A DNA stretch of 64,000 nucleotides from an uncultured Alistipes sp. (GTDB lineage Bacteria; Bacteroidota; Bacteroidia; Bacteroidales; Rikenellaceae): assembly GCA_937911745.1 (NCBI GenBank), contig CALDPX010000058.1, positions 124,001-188,000 of the forward strand, written 5' to 3'. The notes beneath the pieces were generated by a model that made no database searches, was not told where the DNA came from, and saw nothing but the letters and a program-made list of their open reading frames with translations. This document shows positions 15,201 through 23,894 of this stretch, piece by piece (within the stretch, counting starts at the first letter, position 1; each line of letters begins with the position of its first letter). The position numbers were made by a program, and so were the translations under genes.

Positions 15201-17441
15201 TTATTTTGTGCGAATATAGCTAACGTGGTTGAGAGTCCTAAGACCAATCTTCAACTTGGGTTGCTCCATCTCTGGACGAGCGATAGTCTCGGGGATGGTG
15301 GGCTCTACACTCTTAGTACCCACGAAAGTACTTGTCGTGTTCTGCTTGTTCAAGACAGTACCCACCTCTACGGGAGCAACATTCTCCTTCATGGGTGAGA
15401 GTACTTTGCAAGGTGCCTGAGCAGCCGAATTCAGTGTGTTAACGAGTTCAATCAGGTCGTTGATGTCACCTTTCTCTTCGGCAGTAGGCGTGTATGCTAA
15501 GCGACTAATCTCGCCGGGAAGACCGTTTGCATCCAATGCGTGAGCCAAAACGTATATTTCGTATGCCCAATCCATAGGTGAGAATACATAAGGTTGAGAA
15601 ACTCTCAAATCATACCAATAACTACTCATATAAATGTCGTTATCGGGGCGAGATTCGGGATTCATCAGTGCGCTATCGTAGCCAAAGTTGTAGTAAACTG
15701 CCGTTGCATTGTCGAGATTGCCGAGTTTGACAACTACAATTGCCTTGCCTTTTGTTGCTTCGGGGTCACCGAATACGGCTCCATTCTCTTCGTCACCCGA
15801 GTAGCAACTCACTTCGATAGTGGGTTTTACTGAGCCGATAGCCTTGGTGGTTACAAAGTTGTTGAAGAGGTGTGCCTTGGCAAGCGTACCATCTGTGTTC
15901 ATCGCCAAGATGAATACATCGTAGGCAGTGTTGGGCTCGCAAGCATCAGAATCGATCTGATATTCACCCTTCCAAGCATAACTGGAAAGAATATCTGCAA
16001 TTGTGATGTTGGGATTGAACATCTGATTCATCAGTACGGCTTCTTCCAACATTGCGGTAATCTCAGCCACTGTTTGCTCCTGGTTGAAAGTGCCTGCGGG
16101 GCAACTGCCGAAGAAGTAGTTGGTGGTCACTTCGGAGGGTTTAACTGTCACCGTAAAGCCGTAGCCTGTAACCACATCTGCCGACACCTCGAAGGTCGTA
16201 TCCTCGGGAGCACCAGCAGGCAAGGTGCGGAATTTCGCTACTGCGGGCGCGGTCGTAATGCCTCCATTGTAGCCCACTGCCAAAACGTAGTAGTCGGTAT
16301 CGGGGAGGTCTACTTTATACTTGTAGGCACCGGTGGCAGCAGTGTAGTCTTGTACACCGTTATAGAGCATGAAGCCCATGTCTAACCATGCTTTGTTCAT
16401 GTTAATCCAAGCGTTCATCAACTCCTCGTCGGTCGAGGTACCATCGTAAACACCAACAGCCCAGGTGAATTTCTCGTCGAGGTTAGAGGGTGTGATTTTG
16501 AGGTCTACGCGAAGTTGCTCAACGTTGTCAACCTCAATATCGAAGGTCATCTCCGAAAGAGCAGCCTCTGGGGTCGTGAAGGTGTCGTACTGAGGTTCGC
16601 TTACAACATAGAAATTGTCGCCATCGATAGCCACCGCAGCAATCATATAACCATAGGTGGTATTGGCTGTAAGATTCTGAGCTCTCATTATTTGGTCACC
16701 CGTGGGCATCATACCTGCAATGATTGTTGGCATGTCGTAACCGGCGCCAAGATACTGCTGAATCTCGTCGTACATGTAGGCGGCAAAGAAGTCCATCTCG
16801 CTCATCTTATAGTCTCCCTCGGGATCGGTGTAAGCCTCATACATTGCGGGATTTACGATGAACATATGCCAATTGATGTTCTTGTCGGAGGGGATAACCT
16901 CAATGGAGGCCTCGTTAGCGCTGACGGTGGGAGTTACCTCAAAGGTGCAATCCGACATAGGAATAGCCTCGGTGGTGAAAGGTACTATTGTAGCCTCGGT
17001 GGTGGCTGCATAGTTTGCCTCGGCATCCAAGCCAAAAATTATAAGAGCATAGTCTGTGTCTTGTACAAGTCCGGTCATCTGCTGTTGTGCAAGAGAGCCA
17101 CGGCTTGTCACTTTGCTCATATACTCATTAAAGGTCTGACCACTCGAAGATGCGTTTGCTCTTAGGTTCTCCATAATGGTAGTTATGAGTTTGTCGCCCA
17201 CGCCATTAGCGTCTATGACGGTTTCGGGGGCAAGAACTACTATGTAGTCTGCGCTCTGGTCACTTGGGGTAACAGAGTAGGTAACCGTACTTGTGGTTAC
17301 GTCGTCGATGTCTGCCTCAAACGTAAGTTCGGTAGGCTCCTCGGGAGTGGGTTTTGTCTCCTCTTCGGGAGTCTTACAACTCGTTGCAACAAGAGCCATT
17401 GTTGCGAGGACCATTGTGGTCCATAAGTAAAGTTTTTTCAT
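15201..17441 (-). CDS. Large exported lipoprotein with four tandem beta-sandwich-like modules
   Basis: I do not recognise a named family. The 746-residue product begins with a lipoprotein signal peptide (MVLATMALVATSC, Cys near residue 22) and an acidic, Thr/Pro/Glu-rich linker. Four modules start near residues 40, 166, 299 and 416, each with TF(E/D)-x-Val, a central Pro-Ser pair (VTPSD, VIPSD, ITPSN, VKPSE) and a closing strand such as DTDYALIIFGLDAE, TTYGYMIAAVAIDGD, DTDYYVLAVGYNG or NTAYDVFILAMNTDG, usually followed by an FTT segment. A helical insertion of about 40 residues interrupts most modules. The pattern suggests Fn3-like surface domains. It lies downstream of the uxa/GH43 operon but has its own promoter, so a pectin role is only a guess. 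Confidence 0.7.
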   Translation of the reverse strand: MKKLYLWTTMVLATMALVATSCKTPEEETKPTPEEPTELTFEADIDDVTTSTVTYSVTPSDQSADYIVVLAPETVIDANGVGDKLITTIMENLRANASSSGQTFNEYMSKVTSRGSLAQQQMTGLVQDTDYALIIFGLDAEANYAATTEATIVPFTTEAIPMSDCTFEVTPTVSANEASIEVIPSDKNINWHMFIVNPAMYEAYTDPEGDYKMSEMDFFAAYMYDEIQQYLGAGYDMPTIIAGMMPTGDQIMRAQNLTANTTYGYMIAAVAIDGDNFYVVSEPQYDTFTTPEAALSEMTFDIEVDNVEQLRVDLKITPSNLDEKFTWAVGVYDGTSTDEELMNAWINMNKAWLDMGFMLYNGVQDYTAATGAYKYKVDLPDTDYYVLAVGYNGGITTAPAVAKFRTLPAGAPEDTTFEVSADVVTGYGFTVTVKPSEVTTNYFFGSCPAGTFNQEQTVAEITAMLEEAVLMNQMFNPNITIADILSSYAWKGEYQIDSDACEPNTAYDVFILAMNTDGTLAKAHLFNNFVTTKAIGSVKPTIEVSCYSGDEENGAVFGDPEATKGKAIVVVKLGNLDNATAVYYNFGYDSALMNPESRPDNDIYMSSYWYDLRVSQPYVFSPMDWAYEIYVLAHALDANGLPGEISRLAYTPTAEEKGDINDLIELVNTLNSAAQAPCKVLSPMKENVAPVEVGTVLNKQNTTSTFVGTKSVEPTIPETIARPEMEQPKLKIGLRTLNHVSYIRTK

Positions 17442-17520
17442 AATGGTTAATTGTTATTTGAATGTTTGGTAGATGTGTATTTTTTCCTTATTTATACTTT
17501 TTTTTATTTTATACTTATCA

Positions 17521-17528
17521 CAAAAGTA
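17521..17528 (-). promoter_or_regulatory. -7 box for the 746-residue lipoprotein
   Basis: Minus-strand TACTTTTG 79 bases before the ATG. No operator half-sites like those of the pectin promoters are seen here. Confidence 0.4.
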
Positions 17529-17718
17529 GAAAAAATAATTTGGATTAGCAATACTCTTGTACACTTTTGTGCAAAAAAAGAGTGGTTGATGGTTGTTTTT
17601 TAGAAGTTATATGAATTGGTTTGCGTTGTACCATTTCCGCAAACCTCGCCTTTGGAGTTGCCAGAGGGGCTTGGTCAAAGAGCCCCCAAAGGCTCTTAGA
17701 GAGGATAACTACCAACTG

Positions 17719-19317
17719 CTATTTTGTAACTCTTACCCAATCGACATCCATCCATCCGCCGTCGTTGGTCTTGCCACTTGTTACGGCAAAGAGTCCAACC
17801 TTTGCGCCTATCCACTTGCCCTCTTTTGCCTTGAAGGGATTGCCTATGGGGGTGAAATCGTTGCCAATCTCTGCCCACGAGAATTGGCACACGCCATCCT
17901 CGCCAATATCCACTCTTAGAAGGAGTTGTGCATCCTTACTCCAACGCATTTGCTCCACCACAATCTCCTGGGCACCCTTGTCTGCGCCGCAACATTCGGT
18001 CTGTTGGAGCACGACATTTGTGCCGTCGTAGTAGAATGAGAGTGTGGCAATATCCCTGCCGTGCACAACAATACCTGCACGATCGCCCGCCACGCCACCT
18101 CTGAAATCTATCTTGGCGGTCACTGCCTCCTTAGGGGCGGTGATTTTTTGCGAGAGGATATTCGGTGCGCTCCACAGGTTGTCGTAGGGTTGGCAGTAGA
18201 GCCTTGCATAGCCCTCGGGTGAGAGCATAATCCAGTCGCGCTCGGCATTACCAAACCACTGCCATTGCAGTCCGAGGGTGGGGCTGTTGAACTCGTCGCC
18301 CTCGGTGGGTGTTACTATGCCCGAGGGGGTGTTGCTATGGGGTTTACGATAGTGAGTCACAGGTTCTCCTATGCCGTCACCATTGCTATCCACGCCCATT
18401 TGGCACCAACCATCCTCGCTCCACGTCATAGGTTGCAGGTGCACCACACGTCCGTAGGCGTAGCGGTCCTCGAAGTGGAGAAACCAACTGTCGCCAGCCG
18501 TATCGGTTACCCAGCCGCCTTGGTGGGGTCCGTGGATTGAGGTGTCGCCCTGATGGAGCACCTTGCGCCACTCGTAGTTGCCCAAAGGCTCGCGCGAGCG
18601 CAGTACGAGTTGCCACCCCTCCTTCACACCACCTGCGGGTGCAAAGATGTAGTACCAGCCGTCACGTTTGTAGAACTTGGGACCCTCAATGGTGGGGTTT
18701 ACGTCGTGTCCGTCATAGATGAGCACCTCATCGCCTATGAGTCTCTTGCCGTCGGGCGACATTCGGCTTGCCGAGAGGATGCTCTTGAAGCCCGCACGAG
18801 AGCCCGCCCAGGCGTGTACCAAGTAGGCGTTGCCATCGTCGTCCCACAAAGGACAAGGGTCTATCATACCCACTCCCGCCTCCACCAAATATGGCTCGCT
18901 CCACTCTCCTCGGGGGTCATCGGTGCAGACCATATAGATACCCATATCGGGGTCGCCCCAATAGATATAGAAAGTGCCGTTGTGGTGGCGTATGGAGGGA
19001 GCCCACACACCATTGCCGGGATGCGACTGCACCCCGTTGGGGCGGTAGGAACGTACCGCGCCTGCCAACTCCCAATTCACCAAGTCGGTGGAGTGGAGTA
19101 TCTGCAAGGCGGGTAGGCAGTTGAAAGACGAAGAGGTCATCCAATAATCCTCGCCCACACGAATAACGTCTGGATCGGAGTAATCGGCGTGGAGCACAGG
19201 ATTGCGGTATGTGCCGTCGCCTTGGTCGGCAACCCACACAAGGCTCCTGCCCTGCGCCATAGTCGTTATGGTACAAAGCAGAGCCAAGATGTTGGTTATG
19301 AGTAACTTAGTTTTCAA
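17719..19317 (-). CDS. Glycoside hydrolase family 43 enzyme (xylosidase/arabinofuranosidase type)
   Basis: Exported five-bladed propeller glycosidase of 532 residues with a signal peptide ending near TTMAQG. The GH43 catalytic trio is visible: the base Asp in HADYSDPDVIRVG near residue 46, the modulating Asp in MIDPCPLWDDDG near residue 150, and the acid Glu in TIEGPKFYKRDGWYYIF near residue 211. The C-terminal 190 residues (EFNSPTLGLQWQWFGN onward) look like the beta-sandwich found in GH43 beta-xylosidases. It probably removes arabinose or xylose side chains from pectic or linked polymers (inference). The frame opens with TTG at 19317; no in-frame ATG precedes the signal peptide. It is only 16 bases after uxaA, so it is the last gene of the uxaC-uxaB-uxaA operon. 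Confidence 0.88.
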   Translation of the reverse strand: MKTKLLITNILALLCTITTMAQGRSLVWVADQGDGTYRNPVLHADYSDPDVIRVGEDYWMTSSSFNCLPALQILHSTDLVNWELAGAVRSYRPNGVQSHPGNGVWAPSIRHHNGTFYIYWGDPDMGIYMVCTDDPRGEWSEPYLVEAGVGMIDPCPLWDDDGNAYLVHAWAGSRAGFKSILSASRMSPDGKRLIGDEVLIYDGHDVNPTIEGPKFYKRDGWYYIFAPAGGVKEGWQLVLRSREPLGNYEWRKVLHQGDTSIHGPHQGGWVTDTAGDSWFLHFEDRYAYGRVVHLQPMTWSEDGWCQMGVDSNGDGIGEPVTHYRKPHSNTPSGIVTPTEGDEFNSPTLGLQWQWFGNAERDWIMLSPEGYARLYCQPYDNLWSAPNILSQKITAPKEAVTAKIDFRGGVAGDRAGIVVHGRDIATLSFYYDGTNVVLQQTECCGADKGAQEIVVEQMRWSKDAQLLLRVDIGEDGVCQFSWAEIGNDFTPIGNPFKAKEGKWIGAKVGLFAVTSGKTNDGGWMDVDWVRVTK

Positions 19318-19335
19318 CTTTCAATTTTTAATTTT
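19311..19335. repeat. 7-bp-period tract between uxaA and GH43
   Basis: TTTCAAC, TTTCAAT, TTTTAAT heptamers span the uxaA stop and the TTG start of the GH43 gene. Confidence 0.4.
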
Positions 19336-20821
19336 ACAAGGTTACGCCCGTTTTGAAAATTGCCACCTCTTTGAAGCCCGTCTGCTCGTGTTTGAGCAGT
19401 TCGCCATTGGCTGTGGCGAGCACCTTATCCACAAAGCGGCTCAGGAGTGCTTCGGGCTCCTCGTCCTCCACGAGTGTGCCGGCATTGAAGTCTATCCAGC
19501 CATTCTTGAACTCATAGAGGCGTGTGTTGGTCGAAATTTTCATTGTGGGAACAAAACTACCAAAGGGTGTGCCCCTACCCGTAGTGAAGAGCACCATCTG
19601 ACAACCACTCAGAGCCAGAGCCGAAGATGCCACAAGGTCGTTGCCGGGAGCCTGCAAGAGGTTAAGACCACGCTTGGTGACCTTGTCCGTATAGTTTAGT
19701 ACATCCACAACCGTAGCCGCACCGCCCTTCTGAACACAGCCGAGCGACTTCTCTTCGAGGGTAGTAATGCCGCCCTTCTTGTTGCCGGGCGAGGGATTTT
19801 CGTAGATAGGCTGGTTGTAACTCTTGAAGTAGCCCTTGAAGTCGTTGATGAGGCATACCGTTTGGTCGAAAATAGCCCTATTTTCTGCCCTGTCCATCAG
19901 TATTGTCTCGGCACCGAACATCTCGGGAACCTCCGTGAGGATGGTCGTACCGCCTTGCGAGATAAGCCAGTCGCTAAATAATCCCACGAGGGGGTTGGCA
20001 GTGATGCCCGAAAAGCCATCACTACCGCCACATTTCAGACCAATTTTGAGTTTTGCAAGGGGCTGGGGGGTGCGCCTATCGTTGCGGGTGAGTGCTACGA
20101 GTTCGCGGCAGACCTTCACGCCCTCCTCTATCTCGTCCTCCACCTCTTGTGCAATGATGAACCTCACACGCTCCTCGTCCCACGAGCCAATCTCCTGCTT
20201 GAACTCCGCAACCTGATTGTTCTCACATCCCAAACCGAGCACCAAAATGGCTCCCGCATTGGGGTGGTGCACCATAGCAGCCAAAGCCTTGCGGGTGTTG
20301 CAGTGGTCGTCGCCGAGTTGCGAACAGCCGTAGGGGTGGGTGTATACCCTCACATCGTCGAGATGGGAGCAATCCTCCTCGCTACGAATACGTTTGGCAA
20401 TAGCCTCTGCCTGACCATTTACGCAGCCCACAGTGGGGATTATCCACAACTCATTGCGAATACCCATATCGCCATTTTTTCTCTCATAGCCCATAACCAT
20501 CCTCTGGTCGATGGGATACACTTTGGGTGCGATTTTGGGCAGGTAGGTATACTCAATCTCGTCCGAAAGATTGGTTTTGATGTTGTGCGAGTGAATCCAC
20601 TCTCCCTCCGCAATGGGGCAGGTGGCGTGACCTATGGGGTAGCCATACTTAATCACATTTTCGCCCTCGGAGATTGCGTGTAGGGCTACTTTGTGACCTT
20701 TGGCGACATCTTCGATGAGGGTTACGACCTTACCTCCCACCTCAATTTGCTCACCCGAGGCGAGGTCATCGAGGGCGATAGCAACATCGTCAGCCTCATT
20801 TATTCTAAGGTATCGTTTCAT
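19334..20821 (-). CDS. uxaA: Altronate dehydratase
   Basis: Converts D-altronate to 2-keto-3-deoxygluconate, the last step of the galacturonate isomerase route. The 495 residues match UxaA. An N-terminal SAF-like domain (residues 1-100, DDVAIALDDLASGEQIEVGG) is followed by the catalytic part with GYERKNGDMGIRNELWIIPT near residue 110, THPYGCSQLGDDH near residue 160 and LKCGGSDGFSGITANPLVG near residue 260. The conserved Cys residues probably bind iron (family knowledge). It starts 19 bases after uxaB and is followed after 16 bases by the GH43 gene. Confidence 0.95.
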   Translation of the reverse strand: MKRYLRINEADDVAIALDDLASGEQIEVGGKVVTLIEDVAKGHKVALHAISEGENVIKYGYPIGHATCPIAEGEWIHSHNIKTNLSDEIEYTYLPKIAPKVYPIDQRMVMGYERKNGDMGIRNELWIIPTVGCVNGQAEAIAKRIRSEEDCSHLDDVRVYTHPYGCSQLGDDHCNTRKALAAMVHHPNAGAILVLGLGCENNQVAEFKQEIGSWDEERVRFIIAQEVEDEIEEGVKVCRELVALTRNDRRTPQPLAKLKIGLKCGGSDGFSGITANPLVGLFSDWLISQGGTTILTEVPEMFGAETILMDRAENRAIFDQTVCLINDFKGYFKSYNQPIYENPSPGNKKGGITTLEEKSLGCVQKGGAATVVDVLNYTDKVTKRGLNLLQAPGNDLVASSALALSGCQMVLFTTGRGTPFGSFVPTMKISTNTRLYEFKNGWIDFNAGTLVEDEEPEALLSRFVDKVLATANGELLKHEQTGFKEVAIFKTGVTL

Positions 20822-20840
20822 AGGCGAATGTGGCTTACAA

Positions 20841-22277
20841 CTACAACATTTTTTTCAGTGCGGCAGCCATACCCTCCGAGAGGATAGCCTTAACGTAGCC
20901 CGCAGCCTTCTCCACAAAGGGAGTAACCTCGGTGAAATCTACTGTCCAGATGCTGCGGTTCTCGACAATGGCACGAACCGTAGCCTCAATGTTGTTGTTA
21001 TCCCACACCTTGCGGATGAACTCAACGTGCTCGGCAGTATCGTCGGGAGTGAACTCCACCTGACCGCTATAAAGCGTCAGCAGGGCTGCGAAGGTAAACA
21101 TCTCTTTCTCTGCCACCTTGCCTGCCTTCTTCCAATTGTCCAATACGGTAGGGAAGTTGCGTGTTTCCCACTTGGAGAGCGAGTTGAGCGAGATGGTTTT
21201 GAGCATATGGCGGATGTAGGGGTTGTAGAAACGCTCCAAGATACCCGCAGCAAACTCTTTGAGTTCTGCCTGGTCCTCCTCAATCATAGGGATAACCTCC
21301 TCCTCGACCATCGTGTTGATAAACTTCTCCAAGTCGGGGGTGTTGAAGGCGTCCATTACGGTCTCGCAACCGAGTTGCAAGCCGATGGGCACCATACCTG
21401 TGTGCGAGCCGTTGAGGATGCGTACCTTCTTGTCGCGGAACTGCTTGATGGTGGGCATAAAGATAACGTGCAAGCCCGCCTTGTCGAGAGGCAGCCTGCG
21501 CTGTACCTCCTCGTAGCCGGGACCGCCAATAGCCCAGAGGTGGTAGAACTCTGCCTTCACCACGAGGTTGTCGTCAAAGCCAATCTCCTCCTTAATCTCA
21601 TTGATGTTCTCGCGGGGGAAGCCTGGAACGATGCGGTCAACGAGGGTGTCGCAGAAGTGGCAGTGGTTCTCCACCCAAGCGATGAAGTCCTCGCCCAACT
21701 TGTTGTACTCTGCGTGGCGCAGAACATACTCGCGCAGTGTGGAGCCGTTGTTCTCGATGAGTTCGCAGCAGATGATGCACAGACCTTTGGTGGGGTCGCC
21801 CTCGAAGTGTTTGAAACGCTTGTACAAAAGGGCTGTCATCTTTGCGGGATAACTCTTGGGGGGCAGTGCCCACAGGTCATCGCCCTCCTCGTAGCGGATA
21901 CCTGCCTCGGTGGTGTTCGAGACGGTAGCCTCCAACTCGGGCGAGAGGAAGATTTTTTCGTATGCAGCATAGTCCTCATAGGGGTTGATGGCGCACTGCA
22001 CACTCTTCACCAAGCGGATGTCCTTGACGGGCTGTTTGTCCTTCACGCCCTCCAAATAGACGTGATAGAGGCAGTCCTGTGCTTCGAGCATACCTGCCAT
22101 ACCTTTGTCGATGGGCTGCACGATAGCCACGCCGTGATTCATAACGCCTGCTTCGTTGGCTTTGTCGATTTGCCAGTCTACGAATGCACGCAGGAAGTTA
22201 CCTTCGCCAAACTGCAAAATTTTGATAGGGAGAGCGGGTTTCTCCACGTTCTGTTTATTTAATGCCTTGATTGCCAT
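20841..22277 (-). CDS. uxaB: Tagaturonate reductase (altronate oxidoreductase)
   Basis: NADH-dependent reduction of D-tagaturonate to D-altronate. The 478 residues belong to the mannitol dehydrogenase family, with the N-terminal segment LPIKILQFGEGNFLRAFVDW near residue 16 and the catalytic-core motif VRILNGSHTGMVPIGLQLGC near residue 290, where the Lys/Asn/His cluster is expected. UxaB rather than fructuronate reductase UxuB is favoured by length, the GSHTGM motif and the direct link to uxaA and uxaC. Spacing to its neighbours is 21 and 19 bases. Confidence 0.93.
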   Translation of the reverse strand: MAIKALNKQNVEKPALPIKILQFGEGNFLRAFVDWQIDKANEAGVMNHGVAIVQPIDKGMAGMLEAQDCLYHVYLEGVKDKQPVKDIRLVKSVQCAINPYEDYAAYEKIFLSPELEATVSNTTEAGIRYEEGDDLWALPPKSYPAKMTALLYKRFKHFEGDPTKGLCIICCELIENNGSTLREYVLRHAEYNKLGEDFIAWVENHCHFCDTLVDRIVPGFPRENINEIKEEIGFDDNLVVKAEFYHLWAIGGPGYEEVQRRLPLDKAGLHVIFMPTIKQFRDKKVRILNGSHTGMVPIGLQLGCETVMDAFNTPDLEKFINTMVEEEVIPMIEEDQAELKEFAAGILERFYNPYIRHMLKTISLNSLSKWETRNFPTVLDNWKKAGKVAEKEMFTFAALLTLYSGQVEFTPDDTAEHVEFIRKVWDNNNIEATVRAIVENRSIWTVDFTEVTPFVEKAAGYVKAILSEGMAAALKKML

Positions 22278-22298
22278 AGTCGTAAAGGAGTTATAAGG

Positions 22299-23708
22299 TT
22301 AGAATTTGAAGTAATTTTTTGCGTTGTTGTAGCTGATGTCCTCCACCATCTTGCCGAGGAAGTCTATTTCGCTTGCGGGCAACAGACCTTGCTCTACATC
22401 GTTGCCAATGAGGTTGCAGAGCGTGCGGCGGAAGTACTCGTGACGGGGGTAGGAGAGGAAACTGCGGCTGTCGGTGAGCATACCCACAAAGCGGCTCAAC
22501 AGTCCGAGCACCGAGAGTGCGTTCATCTGCTTCTCCATACCGTCTTTCTGATCGAGGAACCACCAACCGCTACCGAACTGAATCTTGCCTGCGCCATACC
22601 TGCCGTCCTGGAAGTTGCCGAGCATTGTGGCGATGAGTTCGTTGTCGCGGGGGTTGAGGTTGTAGATGATGGTTTTGGTGAGTTTGTCCTCTTTGTCGAG
22701 CATATTGAGGAACTTGGACATATTTTTTGCCACCGTGAAGTCGCCGATGGAGTCGAAACCGGTGTCGGGACCGAGTTGTGCGAACATACGGCTGTTGTTG
22801 TCGCGTATTGCGCCATAGTGGAATTGCTGTGTCCAGCCGCTCTTGTGGTCCATAATGGCAAACTCCACCATCATAGCGGTTTTGTATTTCTTGGTCTCTT
22901 CGGGCGAGAGGGCGGTGCCTCCGTATACCTTCTGGAAGAGAGCCTCTGCCTCGGCGTGGGTGTAATCCTCGGCATAGAACTCTTCGATGCCGTGGTCCGA
23001 GAGGCGACAACCCACACTCTCGAAGAAGTCATGGCGCACTTGGAGAGCCTCAATAACGTCGTCGAACGATTTGATATCCACACCGCTAACCTCCGAAAGA
23101 CGGTCTATGTAGGCGCGGAAGTTGGCGGGATTTTCCACAGCCATAGCCTTGTCGGGACGCCAGGTGGGCAACACCTTCACACCGAAGTTGTCTTTTGCAC
23201 ACTTGATGTGGTGTTCGAGCGAGTCTACGGGGTCGTCTGTTGTGCAGACGGTCTCCACATTGTAGTGCAACATCAGACCGCGAGCCGAACGCTCGGGAGT
23301 TTGGAGCATTGCGGTGCAGTGGTCGTATATTTCGCGCGCTGTGGAGGGATTGAGGAGTTTGTCCACTCCGAAGGCTGTTTTGAGTTCGAGATGTGTCCAG
23401 TGATAGAGAGGGTTGCGCATTGTGTATGGTACGGTCTCTGCCCACTTCTCGAATTTTTCCCAGTCGGTGGTGTCCTTGCCTGTGCAGTAACGCTCATCTA
23501 CGCCATTTGTGCGCATTGCACGCCACTTGTAGTGGTCGCCTTCGAGCCATATTTTCGAGAGGTTTTCGAAGACGTGGTCGTTAGCCACATACTCGGGTAT
23601 GAGATGGCAGTGATAGTCGATGATGGGCATCTTTGCTGCGTGCTCGTGATAGAGCCTCTGCGCCGTTTCGGTCTGTAAGAGGAAGTTCTCGTCATTGAAC
23701 TGTTTCAT
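22299..23708 (-). CDS. uxaC: Glucuronate/galacturonate isomerase
   Basis: Isomerises D-galacturonate to D-tagaturonate (and glucuronate to fructuronate). The 469 residues match the uronate isomerase family within the amidohydrolase fold; metal ligands H33 and H35 are in IIDYHCHL. Other conserved parts are THLELKTAFGVDKLL near residue 106, CTTDDPVDSLEHH near residue 155, and SRSFLSYPRHEYFRRTLCNL near residue 415. First gene of the uxaC-uxaB-uxaA-GH43 operon. Its promoter region (23761-23832) carries tandem half-sites shared with the susC and GH28 promoters. Confidence 0.95.
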   Translation of the reverse strand: MKQFNDENFLLQTETAQRLYHEHAAKMPIIDYHCHLIPEYVANDHVFENLSKIWLEGDHYKWRAMRTNGVDERYCTGKDTTDWEKFEKWAETVPYTMRNPLYHWTHLELKTAFGVDKLLNPSTAREIYDHCTAMLQTPERSARGLMLHYNVETVCTTDDPVDSLEHHIKCAKDNFGVKVLPTWRPDKAMAVENPANFRAYIDRLSEVSGVDIKSFDDVIEALQVRHDFFESVGCRLSDHGIEEFYAEDYTHAEAEALFQKVYGGTALSPEETKKYKTAMMVEFAIMDHKSGWTQQFHYGAIRDNNSRMFAQLGPDTGFDSIGDFTVAKNMSKFLNMLDKEDKLTKTIIYNLNPRDNELIATMLGNFQDGRYGAGKIQFGSGWWFLDQKDGMEKQMNALSVLGLLSRFVGMLTDSRSFLSYPRHEYFRRTLCNLIGNDVEQGLLPASEIDFLGKMVEDISYNNAKNYFKF

Positions 23709-23760
23709 AGTTTTCGAGGTATTATTTTGTTAGTATTTGTTGTTGCAAATCTTGGCATCG

Positions 23761-23825
23761 TAAAAGTACAAAAAAACATTGGTACTGCAATGTGATTTTT
23801 TGCCACATTGGTGGTATTTTTTGCC
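23761..23825 (-). promoter_or_regulatory. uxaC promoter with two operator-like half-sites
   Basis: A weak -7 box TACTTTTA (plus TAAAAGTA, 23761-23768) lies 52 bases before the ATG. Upstream are two direct repeats that read GGCAAAAAAT on the minus strand (plus ATTTTTTGCC at 23795-23804 and 23816-23825), 21 bases apart. The core G of the proximal site (23802) is 34 bases from the box end, the same as in the susC and GH28 promoters. Confidence 0.55.
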
Positions 23826-23840
23826 GATTACCCACAACAA

Positions 23841-23873
23841 ACAAAGGCTGCCACCCTAAGTGACAGCCTTTGT
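23841..23873 (-). terminator. Terminator of the susC-susD-beta-helix operon
   Basis: ACAAAGGCTG (23841-23850) and CAGCCTTTGT (23864-23873) pair perfectly. On the minus strand the stem is followed by TTGTTG. It lies 22 bases after the stop at 23895 and separates this operon from uxaC. Confidence 0.65.
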
Positions 23874-23894
23874 GTTGAAAAAGGTTATGAGATA

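Noticed and set aside
17619..17645. Hairpin GGTTTGCG/CGCAAACC after the GH43 gene as a terminator
   Set aside because: The stem is real but no T-run follows on the minus strand and a second weak hairpin lies nearby, so I could not decide which ends the transcript.
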